From an uncultured Lachnospiraceae bacterium (GTDB taxonomy: Bacteria > Bacillota > Clostridia > Lachnospirales > Lachnospiraceae), in assembly GCA_900316805.1 (NCBI GenBank), contig ONEJ01000074.1, forward strand, positions 1-35,683: 35,683 nucleotides of DNA, written 5' to 3'. Under the pieces are notes generated by a model. It made no database searches. It was not told the origin of the DNA and was given only the letters and a program-made list of their open reading frames with translations. Numbering within the stretch: the first letter of the stretch is position 1; each line of letters begins with the position of its first letter. Of the stretch, positions 23,831 through 31,858 are shown piece by piece. A program made the position numbers and the translations under genes.

Positions 23831-24348
23831 TGATGGGAAAGCTGATGGGAATGGCTCTGATTCTGGCGGGCTGCGCAGGGATGCTTTTTTCCTGGCAGGA
23901 AAGAAAAAGGCGACAGCAGATGTTCATGGGGGAATGTATCCGACTTTTGGCAGAATGGAAGTATGCACTTTCTAAGGAGCATATGAGACTCTATGATTTT
24001 CTGGAGGAATGTGAATGCCGGGTGCCTCAGATGAAGGATCTTCTGGAGGAACTGAAGGAACGGCTGAAAACGAATACCTTTCCCTCCGGGATGCAGGTGT
24101 GGCAGGAGCTTTTGCGGGAAAAAAGAGCAGATCTTCCTCTGGAGGAAGAGGCATACAGGATTTTTCTGGATGCAGGTGATGCTTTTTTCGGCAGCAGCAG
24201 TGAAGAGTGTCTGCGCTGTATCAAGGTCTGCGGTGAGCGGATGGAGGAGGTCATGACCGGGGAGAAAAGGGACATGGAACGGAAATGGAAGGTGTACATG
24301 CCTGTGGGAATGCTGGGGGGAACGATACTGATTATTTTGTTTATTTAG
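23830..24348 (+). CDS. spoIIIAB: Stage III sporulation protein AB
   Basis: The ATG at 23830 overlaps the spoIIIAA stop (TGATG), with TTGGAG before it; a GTG at 23812 is less likely. The 172-residue product matches the usual length. It has an N-terminal helix (LMGMALILAGCAGMLFSW), a helical cytoplasmic part with LLAEWKYALSKEHMRLYDFL and ECLRCIKVCGERMEEV, and a C-terminal membrane helix (MLGGTILIILFI). The fold is like GspF-type secretion subunits. It acts in the mother-cell membrane with SpoIIIAA. Confidence 0.94.
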   Translation: MMGKLMGMALILAGCAGMLFSWQERKRRQQMFMGECIRLLAEWKYALSKEHMRLYDFLEECECRVPQMKDLLEELKERLKTNTFPSGMQVWQELLREKRADLPLEEEAYRIFLDAGDAFFGSSSEECLRCIKVCGERMEEVMTGEKRDMERKWKVYMPVGMLGGTILIILFI

Positions 24349-24356
24349 GAGTCGGG

Positions 24357-24551
24357 ATGAGTGTAGCAATCATTTTTAAAATTGCAGCAGTGGGCATTGT
24401 TGTTGCCGTACTGAGTCAGATCTTGAAGCACAGCGGAAGGGAGGAGCAGGCGTTTCTGATCAGCCTTGCAGGCCTTATTATTGTCCTGTTTTGGATCGTG
24501 CCCTGCATCAGTGAACTGTTTCAGACCATGGAAACGCTTTTTGAATTATAG
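24357..24551 (+). CDS. spoIIIAC: Stage III sporulation protein AC
   Basis: A 64-residue, two-helix membrane protein with IIFKIAAVGIVVAVLSQIL, a conserved KHSGREEQAFLISL turn, and LAGLIIVLFWIVPCI. Length and sequence fit SpoIIIAC, a small ring-forming subunit of the channel. ATG 24357 follows AGGAG with 5 bases. Longer upstream starts lie in spoIIIAB and were discarded. Confidence 0.94.
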   Translation: MSVAIIFKIAAVGIVVAVLSQILKHSGREEQAFLISLAGLIIVLFWIVPCISELFQTMETLFEL

Positions 24552-24553
24552 TT

Positions 24554-24949
24554 ATGATGATAAAAATCGGAGTCATTGGAATTACGGCGGTTTTTCTGGC
24601 GCTGCTTTTAAAAAAAGAAAAAAGTGAGCTGTCCCTGCTGGTGGCAGTGGCAGCGGCAATGCTGATCTTCGGCTATGTGCTGACGAGAATTTACATAGTC
24701 ATCGAATTCCTGGGTGGGCTGACGGAGTATCTTCCGGTGGACAAATCCTTTTTTACGGCGCTGTTAAAAATGCTTGGGATCACTTATCTTGCGGATTTTG
24801 CTGCTTCCATCTGCAGAGAGGCAGGATATGGATCTGTCGCAGGGCAGGTGGAACTTTTTGCGAAAATATCCATTATTGCGCTATCCATACCGGAACTGAC
24901 CTGTCTGGTCAGCATGATCGGGAAGCTGCTGCAGGGAGGTGGCATATGA
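24554..24949 (+). CDS. spoIIIAD: Stage III sporulation protein AD
   Basis: A 131-residue protein with about four membrane helices (IGVIGITAVFLALLLKKEKS, LLVAVAAAMLIFGYVL and a late SIIALSIPELTCLVSMI). KSFFTALLKMLGITYLADFA with an ICREAG motif is characteristic of SpoIIIAD. Its start lies 2 bases after the spoIIIAC stop and its own stop overlaps the next ATG (ATGA). It is part of the mother-cell SpoIIIA complex. Confidence 0.95.
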   Translation: MMIKIGVIGITAVFLALLLKKEKSELSLLVAVAAAMLIFGYVLTRIYIVIEFLGGLTEYLPVDKSFFTALLKMLGITYLADFAASICREAGYGSVAGQVELFAKISIIALSIPELTCLVSMIGKLLQGGGI

Positions 24950-26337
24950 GAGCGGTAAGGCAGAGAAAGGAAGGGGAGAGAGCAGAAGGAAACAGAAGGG
25001 GTGGCCGGGAACAGAAGATGAAAAAATGTCTGTGGAGATTGGTTTGTGCAGCAGTGGTGATATTACTTGTGTGCATGCCGGAACCACGACAGACAAAAGC
25101 ACAGGAGTACATGCTGGAAACAACAGTGACGCAGCAAATCAAAATGCGTGACGCTGCACAAAGTGAATCAGAACAGAGAGACACAGAACAGAGAGACACA
25201 GAACAGAGAGTCACAGAGCAGGAAGATGCAGAACTGGAAGAACAGGAAGACAGGGAGCAGAATGAAATAGAGCAGGATTACCTGGAGCAGATCATGGCCG
25301 AGCTGGATCTGGATGAAATGGAAGATGCAGGCTGGGAGCCGGAAAATCTGCCACAAAAACTGGAATTTCGCGATATGGTGGAGGCCTTTGTGGAAAAGGG
25401 AACCGATGGTATCGATGGGGGGATGATCTGCGAATATGTCTTTGACCTGTTTTTTTATGAAATTGCCGCCGCCCGTCCATTGTTTGCGGAGCTTCTGGCA
25501 GTTTCTCTTCTGTTTGCCCTGTTTGGCAGGATTCTTGCGACGAAGCAGGAATACGTATCCGAAATTGGGTTTTTTGCAGTATATACAGGCGTTCTGATGC
25601 TGTTGCTGCAGTCCTTTTCCCTGATTGCCTCCGTGGTGGAGGAGGCTGTGGGAAATACCGTTTCCTTTATGACTGCCTTTATACCTACCTACGCCACCAC
25701 CCTGTTCCTGTCGGGAAATGCCGCCAGCGCCGGGGTATTTTACGAGACGGCCTTTGGCGTGATCTATCTGCTGGAGCTGGGAATGCGTTTTCTGCTTATG
25801 CCGGGGGTAAGTGTATTTGTCCTGCTTATGATGATGGATCATTTTTTCAAGGAATCCAAATTTGCCAAGCTGGCACAGTTTCTGGAGGATGGCATCCGGC
25901 TGCTCCTGAAACTGGGGCTGGCCGCCGTGACAGGGCTGGGGGTCGTGCAGTCATTTCTTGCACCGGCGAAGGACCGCTTGTCCGTCAGTGGCGTCTATCA
26001 TGGCCTTTCCACCATCCCCGGAATCGGAAATACCTTTGGGGGTGTGGGGGAAATTCTGGTGGGCTGCGGTATGATGATCAAAAACAGTTTGGGGGCAGCA
26101 GCGCTGATCCTCCTTTGTGTTATCTGCTTTGCACCGGTGATCAAGGTATTCTGTTTTTATGTGATGTACCGGCTGGTGGCGGCCTTTCTGTGGCCCTTCT
26201 GCGATAAGCGGATCGCCGGCTGCATCCATGATATGGGGCAGGGCTGCAGCATTTATCTGCGGATCATGGTGGATGTGGTGCTGCTTTTTTTTATCACGGT
26301 TTCCATCATCAGTGCAGCTACAAGCTTTGTGTATTAG
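24946..26337 (+). CDS. spoIIIAE: Stage III sporulation protein AE with expanded N-terminal repeat
   Basis: The 463-residue protein has a C-terminal part with many membrane helices, FIPTYATTLFLSGNAASAGV, FLEDGIRLLLKLGLAAVTG, and NTFGGVGEILVGCGMMIKNS, as expected of SpoIIIAE, the large polytopic channel subunit. ATG 24946 follows GGGAGG; M25 (25018) gives a better signal peptide (KKCLWRLVCAAVVILLVC), so the true start could be there. It is longer than the usual roughly 400 residues because of a Glu/Gln/Asp-rich pentapeptide repeat at about 76-105 in the outer N-terminal region (see 25171-25260). Confidence 0.93.
   Translation: MRAVRQRKEGERAEGNRRGGREQKMKKCLWRLVCAAVVILLVCMPEPRQTKAQEYMLETTVTQQIKMRDAAQSESEQRDTEQRDTEQRVTEQEDAELEEQEDREQNEIEQDYLEQIMAELDLDEMEDAGWEPENLPQKLEFRDMVEAFVEKGTDGIDGGMICEYVFDLFFYEIAAARPLFAELLAVSLLFALFGRILATKQEYVSEIGFFAVYTGVLMLLLQSFSLIASVVEEAVGNTVSFMTAFIPTYATTLFLSGNAASAGVFYETAFGVIYLLELGMRFLLMPGVSVFVLLMMMDHFFKESKFAKLAQFLEDGIRLLLKLGLAAVTGLGVVQSFLAPAKDRLSVSGVYHGLSTIPGIGNTFGGVGEILVGCGMMIKNSLGAAALILLCVICFAPVIKVFCFYVMYRLVAAFLWPFCDKRIAGCIHDMGQGCSIYLRIMVDVVLLFFITVSIISAATSFVY
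25171..25260 (+). repeat. 15-bp tandem repeat in spoIIIAE (EQRDT pentapeptides)
   Basis: gaacagagagacaca occurs at 25171-25185 and 25186-25200, again with one change at 25201-25215, then decays through three more units to 25260. It encodes EQRDT, EQRDT, EQRVT, EQEDA, ELEEQ, EDREQ. Units are in frame, so copy number changes would not break the gene. Confidence 0.85.
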
Positions 26338-26344
26338 GGGGAAA

Positions 26345-26662
26345 ATGATGCAGGTCATACTTTCTTTTGTGGAAAAATATTTTATCTTCGTATTGTTTTT
26401 GTTCCTGATCTCCTATCTGGTTCCCAGAGAGAGTTACCGGAAATATTTCCGCTTTTTTATCGGGGCATTGATGGCGGCAGTGCTGCTGGAACCGGTGTTT
26501 TCCTTTATGAACCGGGATGCAAGAGAGGATTTTCACCGACAGCTGGAGAAAATCGAAAAGGATCTTTCGGACAACGGATATTACGAGAAGGGGGATGATA
26601 TTTTTGAACAATTTCTTAAAACTCCGGCAATGGCTGGAGAAGAAAATGAGACAGAAAAATAA
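26345..26662 (+). CDS. spoIIIAF: Stage III sporulation protein AF
   Basis: The 105-residue protein has two membrane helices (FIFVLFLFLISYLVP and FFIGALMAAVLLEPVFSF) and a charged tail. The YLVPRESYRKYFRFFIGALM pattern is typical of SpoIIIAF, although the C-terminal domain is shorter than in Bacillus (about 206 residues). AGGGGGA precedes ATG 26345, 7 bases after the spoIIIAE stop. It is a channel-associated subunit. Confidence 0.9.
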   Translation: MMQVILSFVEKYFIFVLFLFLISYLVPRESYRKYFRFFIGALMAAVLLEPVFSFMNRDAREDFHRQLEKIEKDLSDNGYYEKGDDIFEQFLKTPAMAGEENETEK

Positions 26663-27164
26663 AACGGATTTTCTGGTGCTGATCCTTTTGGGGGTGCTGG
26701 TCATGATCATCGCAGTTCCCACCGGAAACGGAAAAAAGGCATCGGAGGACAGTACCCGGGAAACTGAGAGCCGGAGCGGTGAGACACAGGTGCAGACGGA
26801 AGAAGAATACTGCTCGTCCCGGGAAAAACAGCTGGAAAAGCTCATCAGCCGGATGGAGGGAGCAGGGCAGACTAAGGTAATGATCACGCTGGCAGACGAA
26901 GGAGAAACCTATGTGGACAAAAATACTGTGAAGGATGAAACTAAAAGCGAGGAAACCACGGTGGTCTATGATTGTGGGGACAAAGAGGCTCCCTATGTCA
27001 TCCGAAGGACGAGGCCGAAGGTGGAGGGCGTCGTGGTGGTATGCGAGGGGGGAGGCAGCCCGCGGGTAGTGACACAGATTTCTGATGCAGTCATGTCATT
27101 ATTCGGACTGGAGGCGCATAAGGTAGTAGTACTTAAAATGTCAGTGCAGGAGGAACAGCAGTGA
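26604..27164 (+). CDS. spoIIIAG: Stage III sporulation protein AG, probable TTG start
   Basis: The protein (about 186 residues) has a short cytoplasmic tail (LKLRQWLEKKMRQKNKTD), one membrane helix (FLVLILLGVLVMIIAVP), a charged linker and a ring-building domain with REKQLEKLISRMEGAGQTKV, VVYDCGDKEAPYVIRRTRPK and VEGVVVVCEGGGSP. SpoIIIAG forms a large ring in the intermembrane space. TTG 26604 lies 9 bases after AAGGGGG; ATG 26595 touches the same site with no spacer and is less likely. It overlaps the spoIIIAF end. Confidence 0.93.
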   Translation: MNNFLKLRQWLEKKMRQKNKTDFLVLILLGVLVMIIAVPTGNGKKASEDSTRETESRSGETQVQTEEEYCSSREKQLEKLISRMEGAGQTKVMITLADEGETYVDKNTVKDETKSEETTVVYDCGDKEAPYVIRRTRPKVEGVVVVCEGGGSPRVVTQISDAVMSLFGLEAHKVVVLKMSVQEEQQ

Positions 27165-27781
27165 AAAAAAGAATTCATAAGAATCAGATCGTCATAACGA
27201 CACTTGCGGTGCTGATCGCCATTGCCGGATATGTCACTTATGACAGGAAAATCGACGGCGGAAGCGGGAATGAAATCCAGACTGCAGCAAACACCGATGT
27301 GGATGCCAAGGAGGCTTCCATACAGGAGGAGGGGTTAAAGACGGATATCAGTGACGAAGAAGAGCTTGCCTGGGCCTCCACCGAGGATGTGGAAAATCCG
27401 GGGGAAACGGTGCTTACCAGTGCTATAGGGGATTCGGATTATGCGGCGAAGGTTAAGCTCAACAGGGAGCAGGTCCGCTCCAAAAATAAAGAGACCCTGC
27501 AGGCCATCATTGACAATGAGACACTGGAGGATGCCAAAAAACAGGAGGCCGTAGATAAGATGGTGTCACTGACGGATATCGCGGAAAAGGAGTCGGCTGC
27601 GGAGATGCTTCTGGAGGCCAAAGGCTTCACGGATGTCGTGGTCAGTATGAACGACGACGGCTGTGATGTGGTGCTGAACATGGGTGATGCTACCGATGCA
27701 AAGCGGGCGCAGGTGGAGGATATTGTGAAAAGGAAGACAGGCGTTGCTCCGGAGAAGATCGTGATTACGCCGATACAGTAG
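27161..27781 (+). CDS. spoIIIAH: Stage III sporulation protein AH
   Basis: GTG 27161 follows AGGAGG by 7 bases and overlaps the spoIIIAG stop. The 206-residue protein has one N-terminal helix (IVITTLAVLIAIAGYVTYD), a Glu/Asp-rich linker and the SpoIIIAH domain with KLNREQVRSKNKETLQAIID, DKMVSLTDIAEKESAAEMLL and a terminal KTGVAPEKIVITPIQ. It pairs with SpoIIQ of the forespore across the intermembrane space. It is the last gene of the operon, ended by terminator 27812-27853. Confidence 0.96.
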   Translation: MKKRIHKNQIVITTLAVLIAIAGYVTYDRKIDGGSGNEIQTAANTDVDAKEASIQEEGLKTDISDEEELAWASTEDVENPGETVLTSAIGDSDYAAKVKLNREQVRSKNKETLQAIIDNETLEDAKKQEAVDKMVSLTDIAEKESAAEMLLEAKGFTDVVVSMNDDGCDVVLNMGDATDAKRAQVEDIVKRKTGVAPEKIVITPIQ

Positions 27782-27811
27782 ATTATGTTACATAGGTTAC
27801 GGGGGCAGATG

Positions 27812-27853
27812 AAAATCCCGGTATCTCTTTTTGGGAGATGCGGGATTTTTTTT
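27812..27853 (+). terminator. Intrinsic terminator of the spoIIIA operon
   Basis: atcccg (27815-27820) pairs with cgggat (27841-27846), with ATCTC/GAGAT inside, followed by eight T residues. It begins about 30 bases after the spoIIIAH stop. Confidence 0.9.
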
Positions 27854-27862
27854 GATGAAAAG

Positions 27863-27891
27863 TTGAAAAACCTTTTCTTTTAGGGTAAAAT
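27863..27891 (+). promoter_or_regulatory. Sigma-A promoter of prfC-trxA
   Basis: TTGAAA (27863-27868), 17 bases, TAAAAT (27886-27891). Predicted start near 27898, about 28 bases before the GTG start. Confidence 0.8.
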
Positions 27892-27925
27892 ATATCACAG
27901 TGTGCTGATTTTTGGAGGAAAAGCT

Positions 27926-29518
27926 GTGAGTGATTTGAGAAAAGAGATAGAAAAGAGACGTACCTTTGCCATTATTTCCCATCCGGATGCCGGAAAAACG
28001 ACCCTGACAGAGAAATTTCTTCTCTATGGAGGGGCCATCAATCTGGCCGGTTCCGTCAAGGGAAAGGCTACCGCAAGGCATGCCGTGTCCGACTGGATGG
28101 AGATCGAGAAGCAGAGAGGTATTTCCGTAACCTCTTCCGTACTGCAGTTTAATTATGACGGCTACTGCATCAACATTCTGGATACACCGGGACATCAGGA
28201 CTTCTCGGAGGATACCTACCGTACCCTGATGGCGGCAGATTCTGCCGTCATGGTGATCGACGCCAGCAAGGGCGTAGAGGCTCAGACCAGAAAGCTTTTT
28301 AAGGTCTGCGTCATGCGGCATATTCCGATTTTTACTTTTATCAATAAGATGGACCGGGATGCCAATGATACCTTTGAGCTTTTGGACGATATTGAAAATG
28401 AGCTGGGAATCGCCACCTGTCCCATCAACTGGCCCATCGGTTCCGGTAAGGAATTTAAGGGGGTTTATGACCGGCAAAGCAAGAAGGTCATGACTTTCGC
28501 TGATACCTTAAAGGGAACGAAGGAGGGTTCGGAGAAGATCATTGATATTGATGATCCGGCCCTGATCGATGAGATCGGAGAGGAGAAAAAGGCTCAGTTA
28601 GACGAGGAGATGGAGCTTTTAGACGGCGCCGGGGCGGAATTTGATCTGGAACTGGTAACGAAGGGAGAATTGTCCCCGGTATTTTTTGGATCGGCTCTTA
28701 CGAATTTCGGTGTGGAGACCTTTTTGCAGCATTTCCTGCAGATGACTTATGCACCTATGGCCAGAAAGGCAGATACCGGCATGATCGATCCCTTCTGTGA
28801 GGATTTTTCCGCGTTTGTATTTAAAATTCAGGCTAACATGAACAAAAACCACCGAGACCGTATCGCTTTTATGCGTATCTGTTCCGGCAAATTTGATGCA
28901 GGCATGGAGGTTTATCATGTGCAGGGGGGCAAGCAGATCAAATTGGCCCAGCCCCAGCAGATGATGGCGGATGAGAGGAAAATCGTAGATGAAGCCTACG
29001 CAGGCGATATCATCGGTATTTTTGACCCGGGTATTTTCTCCATCGGAGATACCCTGACCACCGCAAAGGACAAGTTCCAATTTGAGGGAATCCCTACCTT
29101 TGCACCGGAGCATTTTGCGAGAGTCCGTCTGGTGGATTCCATGAAGCGCAAGCAGTTTGTCAAGGGCGTGACCCAGATCGCGCAGGAGGGCGCCATCCAA
29201 ATTTTCCAGGAATATAAAGGCGGCATGGAGGAAATTATAGTAGGTGTGGTAGGTGTACTTCAGTTTGACGTCTTGAAATTCCGGCTGGAAAACGAGTATA
29301 ATGTAGAAATAAGGCTGGAAAATCTTCCATACGAGCATATCCGCTGGATCGAGAACAAGGACGAGGTGGATGTGGACAGCCTTACCGGAACTTCAGATAT
29401 GAAGAAGGTCATCGATATGAAGGGCAATCCGCTGCTTTTGTTTGTCAACGAGTGGAGTATCGGCATGACACTGGATCGGAATAAAGGTCTGGTGCTGACG
29501 GAATTTGGAAGAAACTAA
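27926..29518 (+). CDS. prfC: Peptide chain release factor 3
   Basis: The 530-residue GTPase starts at GTG 27926 behind GGAGG. It shows G1 SHPDAGKTT at 18-26, the switch KARHAVSDWMEIEKQRGISV, G3 DTPGHQDFSEDTYR, G4 NKMDRD, and the RF3 C-terminal domains (LVDSMKRKQFVKGVTQIAQE, GVVGVLQFDVLKFRLENEY). RF3 removes RF1/RF2 from the ribosome after termination, using GTP. Length matches the family. trxA begins 20 bases after the stop without a terminator, so the two are probably co-transcribed. Confidence 0.97.
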   Translation: MSDLRKEIEKRRTFAIISHPDAGKTTLTEKFLLYGGAINLAGSVKGKATARHAVSDWMEIEKQRGISVTSSVLQFNYDGYCINILDTPGHQDFSEDTYRTLMAADSAVMVIDASKGVEAQTRKLFKVCVMRHIPIFTFINKMDRDANDTFELLDDIENELGIATCPINWPIGSGKEFKGVYDRQSKKVMTFADTLKGTKEGSEKIIDIDDPALIDEIGEEKKAQLDEEMELLDGAGAEFDLELVTKGELSPVFFGSALTNFGVETFLQHFLQMTYAPMARKADTGMIDPFCEDFSAFVFKIQANMNKNHRDRIAFMRICSGKFDAGMEVYHVQGGKQIKLAQPQQMMADERKIVDEAYAGDIIGIFDPGIFSIGDTLTTAKDKFQFEGIPTFAPEHFARVRLVDSMKRKQFVKGVTQIAQEGAIQIFQEYKGGMEEIIVGVVGVLQFDVLKFRLENEYNVEIRLENLPYEHIRWIENKDEVDVDSLTGTSDMKKVIDMKGNPLLLFVNEWSIGMTLDRNKGLVLTEFGRN

Positions 29519-29538
29519 AATCATTAAGGAGGTAAACC

Positions 29539-29868
29539 ATGGGTGTTGTTGAATTGACCAAAGAGAATTTTGACCAGGAGGTGCTGGCGGCAAAGGTGCC
29601 GGTGCTTATCGATTTCTGGGCTGACTGGTGCGGCCCCTGCAAAATGCAGTCCCCCATCGTGGATGCAGTTGCAGAGGAAATGGGAGATCAGGTAAAGGTC
29701 TGCAAGGTAAATGTGGATCAGGAGGCGTCCTTAGCGCTGAACTACCAGATCGTCAGCATTCCGACGCTGATCTTTATGAAATACGGAATCTTTCAGGAGA
29801 AGATGGTGGGACTTCAGGATAAGGATACCATCGTCAATTACTTAAAGTCTCTGCTTGACGAAGCGTAA
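29539..29868 (+). CDS. trxA: Thioredoxin
   Basis: The 109-residue protein has the active site WADWCGPCK with C31 and C34, the buried Asp in VLIDFWAD, and the cis-proline IVSIPTLIF. It is a cytoplasmic disulfide reductase fed by thioredoxin reductase. AGGAGG precedes the ATG by 7 bases. It sits directly after prfC and ahead of terminator 29885-29916. Confidence 0.97.
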   Translation: MGVVELTKENFDQEVLAAKVPVLIDFWADWCGPCKMQSPIVDAVAEEMGDQVKVCKVNVDQEASLALNYQIVSIPTLIFMKYGIFQEKMVGLQDKDTIVNYLKSLLDEA

Positions 29869-29884
29869 TGGAATCATTATAATA

Positions 29885-29916
29885 AAGGCAGCTGCATTTG
29901 CAGTTGTCTTTTTTTA
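29885..29916 (+). terminator. Intrinsic terminator of prfC-trxA
   Basis: aaggcagctgc (29885-29895) pairs with gcagttgtctt (29900-29910) including two G-U wobbles, followed by a T run at 29909-29915. Confidence 0.88.
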
Positions 29917-29938
29917 TTTCCCCTGTTTAAATTTTATA

Positions 29939-29967
29939 TTGACATTATCTGCAAAGTATACTACTAT
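29939..29967 (+). promoter_or_regulatory. Sigma-A promoter of recA
   Basis: Perfect TTGACA (29939-29944), 17 bases, TACTAT (29962-29967). Predicted start near 29974, just ahead of the LexA box. Confidence 0.75.
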
Positions 29968-29980
29968 TAGAACATGAAAA

Positions 29981-29994
29981 CGAACATAAGTTCG
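29981..29994 (+). promoter_or_regulatory. LexA (DinR) SOS box of recA
   Basis: CGAACATAAGTTCG has perfectly palindromic arms, CGAAC and GTTCG with a 4-base centre, the Bacillus/Clostridium-type LexA operator. It lies about 7-20 bases downstream of the predicted start, so LexA would block transcription until DNA damage. Confidence 0.92.
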
Positions 29995-30013
29995 CATTAA
30001 AAAGGAGAGTATT

Positions 30014-31069
30014 ATGGCTAAGGACGATAAATTAAAGGCATTGGATGCCGCTATTGCACAGATCGAGCGTCAGTACGGCAAGGGTTCTGTAATGAAGCTG
30101 GGAGATAATTCTGCGAATATGAATGTGGAGACGGTACCTACCGGATCCTTAAGTCTGGATATTGCATTGGGACTGGGAGGACTTCCGAAGGGACGCATTA
30201 TTGAGATCTACGGACCGGAGTCCAGTGGTAAGACTACGGTGGCTCTCCACTGTGTGGCAGAGGTTCAGCGGCGGGGCGGCATCGCAGGCTTTATCGATGC
30301 GGAGCACGCGCTGGATCCGGTTTATGCGAAGAATATCGGTGTGGATATCGATAATCTGTACATATCCCAGCCGGACTGCGGAGAGCAGGCACTGGAGATT
30401 ACGGAGACGATGGTTCGTTCCGGTGCGGTGGATATCGTGATTGTGGACTCGGTGGCAGCGCTGGTGCCGAAGGCAGAGATTGATGGCGATATGGGAGATT
30501 CCCATGTGGGCTTACAGGCCCGGCTCATGAGTCAGGCCCTTCGTAAGCTGACGGGTGTGATCAGCAAATCCAACTGTATCGTAATCTTTATCAATCAGCT
30601 GCGTGAGAAGGTGGGCGTGATGTTCGGTAATCCGGAGACCACCACCGGTGGCCGTGCGCTGAAATTCTATTCCTCCATCCGTCTGGATGTCCGCAGAGTG
30701 GAGGCTCTGAAGCAGGCGGGAGAAGTGATCGGTAACCATACCAGGGTGAAGATTGTCAAGAACAAGGTAGCTCCGCCATTCAAGGAGGCTGAGTTTGATA
30801 TTATGTTTGGTAAGGGTATCTCCAAGGAGGGAGATATCTTGGATCTTGCTGCCAATGTGGGAATCATTAACAAGTCCGGGGCCTGGTATGCCTATGAGGG
30901 AGACAAGATCGGGCAGGGCCGTGAGAATGCCAAGACTTATCTCAGGGAGCATCCGGATTTCTGCGATATGATCGAGCAGAAGGTGAGAGAGCATTATTTT
31001 GCCAAGGATGAGGATGAGACCGGGGAGGCTGCGGAAGCAGCTGCTGCAGAGTCCCAGCCGGAAGAATAA
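30014..31069 (+). CDS. recA: Recombinase RecA
   Basis: The 351-residue protein has the full RecA pattern: [20 protein letters not shown], Walker A GPESSGKT at 67-74, [18 protein letters not shown], Walker [16 protein letters not shown], the loop [20 protein letters not shown], and [20 protein letters not shown]. The acidic Ala/Glu-rich tail ([15 protein letters not shown]) is typical. RecA forms filaments on single-stranded DNA, drives strand exchange and stimulates LexA self-cleavage. The gene is under a LexA box and is followed 3 bases later by recX. Confidence 0.99.
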   Translation: MAKDDKLKALDAAIAQIERQYGKGSVMKLGDNSANMNVETVPTGSLSLDIALGLGGLPKGRIIEIYGPESSGKTTVALHCVAEVQRRGGIAGFIDAEHALDPVYAKNIGVDIDNLYISQPDCGEQALEITETMVRSGAVDIVIVDSVAALVPKAEIDGDMGDSHVGLQARLMSQALRKLTGVISKSNCIVIFINQLREKVGVMFGNPETTTGGRALKFYSSIRLDVRRVEALKQAGEVIGNHTRVKIVKNKVAPPFKEAEFDIMFGKGISKEGDILDLAANVGIINKSGAWYAYEGDKIGQGRENAKTYLREHPDFCDMIEQKVREHYFAKDEDETGEAAEAAAAESQPEE

Positions 31070-31072
31070 AAG

Positions 31073-31672
31073 ATGCCGGCCGTCAGAACCTGTGAACCGT
31101 CAGAGCATGGGAAGAAGCGTGTCCGTCTGGACAATGGGACGGAGCTTCTTCTATACAGCTCGGAAGCGAGGCAGTTTCATCTCACAGAGGGAGCAGAAAT
31201 TACCGAAGCAGATTATGAGAAGCTGCTTCATGAGGTGGTGGGAAAGCGTGCCAAGAAACGTGCCCTGCACCTGCTGGAGCGGATGGACCGCACGGAGAAG
31301 CAGCTTCGGGATAAGCTGAAGGCGGGGGAGTATCCGGCCGTCTGCATTGATGAGGCTGTGGATTATGTGAAGAGGTATCATTATCTGGATGATTTCCGTT
31401 ATGCCTGCAATTTTGTCCGGTATTCCCAGGAGAAGATGAGCAGACGCCAGATACTCATGAAACTGGGGCAGAAGGGCGTTTCCAAAGAAAATGCAGAGGA
31501 GGCTCTGCTGGAGGAATATGAAAGTGATGAGTCCGGGCAGATCAAAGCCCTGCTCCGGAAACGGCATTACGTGCCGGATGAGACGGATCCGAAGGAATTT
31601 AGGCGGACTTATCAGTATCTTTTAAGGAGAGGCTTTCAAAGCAGTGATATCTTGCGGGAGATGAAAAAGTAG
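31073..31672 (+). CDS. recX: Regulatory protein RecX
   Basis: The 199-residue protein has the three-helix repeats of RecX: ALHLLERMDRTEKQLRDKL, AVDYVKRYHYLDDFRYACNF, SRRQILMKLGQKGVSKENAE, and a final TYQYLLRRGFQSSDILREM. RecX binds RecA filaments and limits their activity. It starts 3 bases after recA, with only a weak GGAAGA site, so expression probably depends on coupling to recA. An inverted repeat lies immediately after the stop codon. Confidence 0.95.
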   Translation: MPAVRTCEPSEHGKKRVRLDNGTELLLYSSEARQFHLTEGAEITEADYEKLLHEVVGKRAKKRALHLLERMDRTEKQLRDKLKAGEYPAVCIDEAVDYVKRYHYLDDFRYACNFVRYSQEKMSRRQILMKLGQKGVSKENAEEALLEEYESDESGQIKALLRKRHYVPDETDPKEFRRTYQYLLRRGFQSSDILREMKK

Positions 31673-31704
31673 TGTTACTGTTCACATACCTGTGAACTGT
31701 AACA
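31673..31704 (+). terminator. Inverted repeat after recX, weak terminator or REP-like element
   Basis: tgttactgttcaca (31673-31686) and tgtgaactgtaaca (31691-31704) are inverted with one mismatch around a 4-base loop. The stem starts at the base after the recX stop. Only a weak T-rich stretch (aattttt) occurs 12 bases later, so termination may be partial. Confidence 0.55.
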
Positions 31705-31744
31705 AAGTAGTTGGAATTTTTAAACCAATCCAGGGCAGTATCTC

Positions 31745-31773
31745 TTGACATGATTAAGCAAAAAGGATAAAAT
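31745..31773 (+). promoter_or_regulatory. Sigma-A promoter of rny
   Basis: Perfect TTGACA (31745-31750), 17 bases, TAAAAT (31768-31773). Predicted start near 31780, giving a leader of about 80 bases. Confidence 0.85.
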
Positions 31774-31845
31774 TAATATGTTGTAGAATTATGACATGGA
31801 AAATTTTTATTTCTTTTTGTTATATGTACAATGAAAACTTAATAA

Positions 31846-31858
31846 AGGAGGTGCTCCT
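31846..31858 (+). promoter_or_regulatory. Small hairpin formed by the rny ribosome binding site
   Basis: aggag (31846-31850), loop gtg, ctcct (31854-31858), directly followed by the GTG start at 31859. The Shine-Dalgarno AAGGAGG can therefore fold onto the bases between it and the start codon. The stem is only 5 bp but GC-rich enough to slow initiation. Confidence 0.45.

Noticed and set aside
23377-24369. Minus-strand ORF of 330 codons opposite spoIIIAA/spoIIIAB
   Set aside because: It spans two well-recognised sporulation genes and has shadow-like composition.
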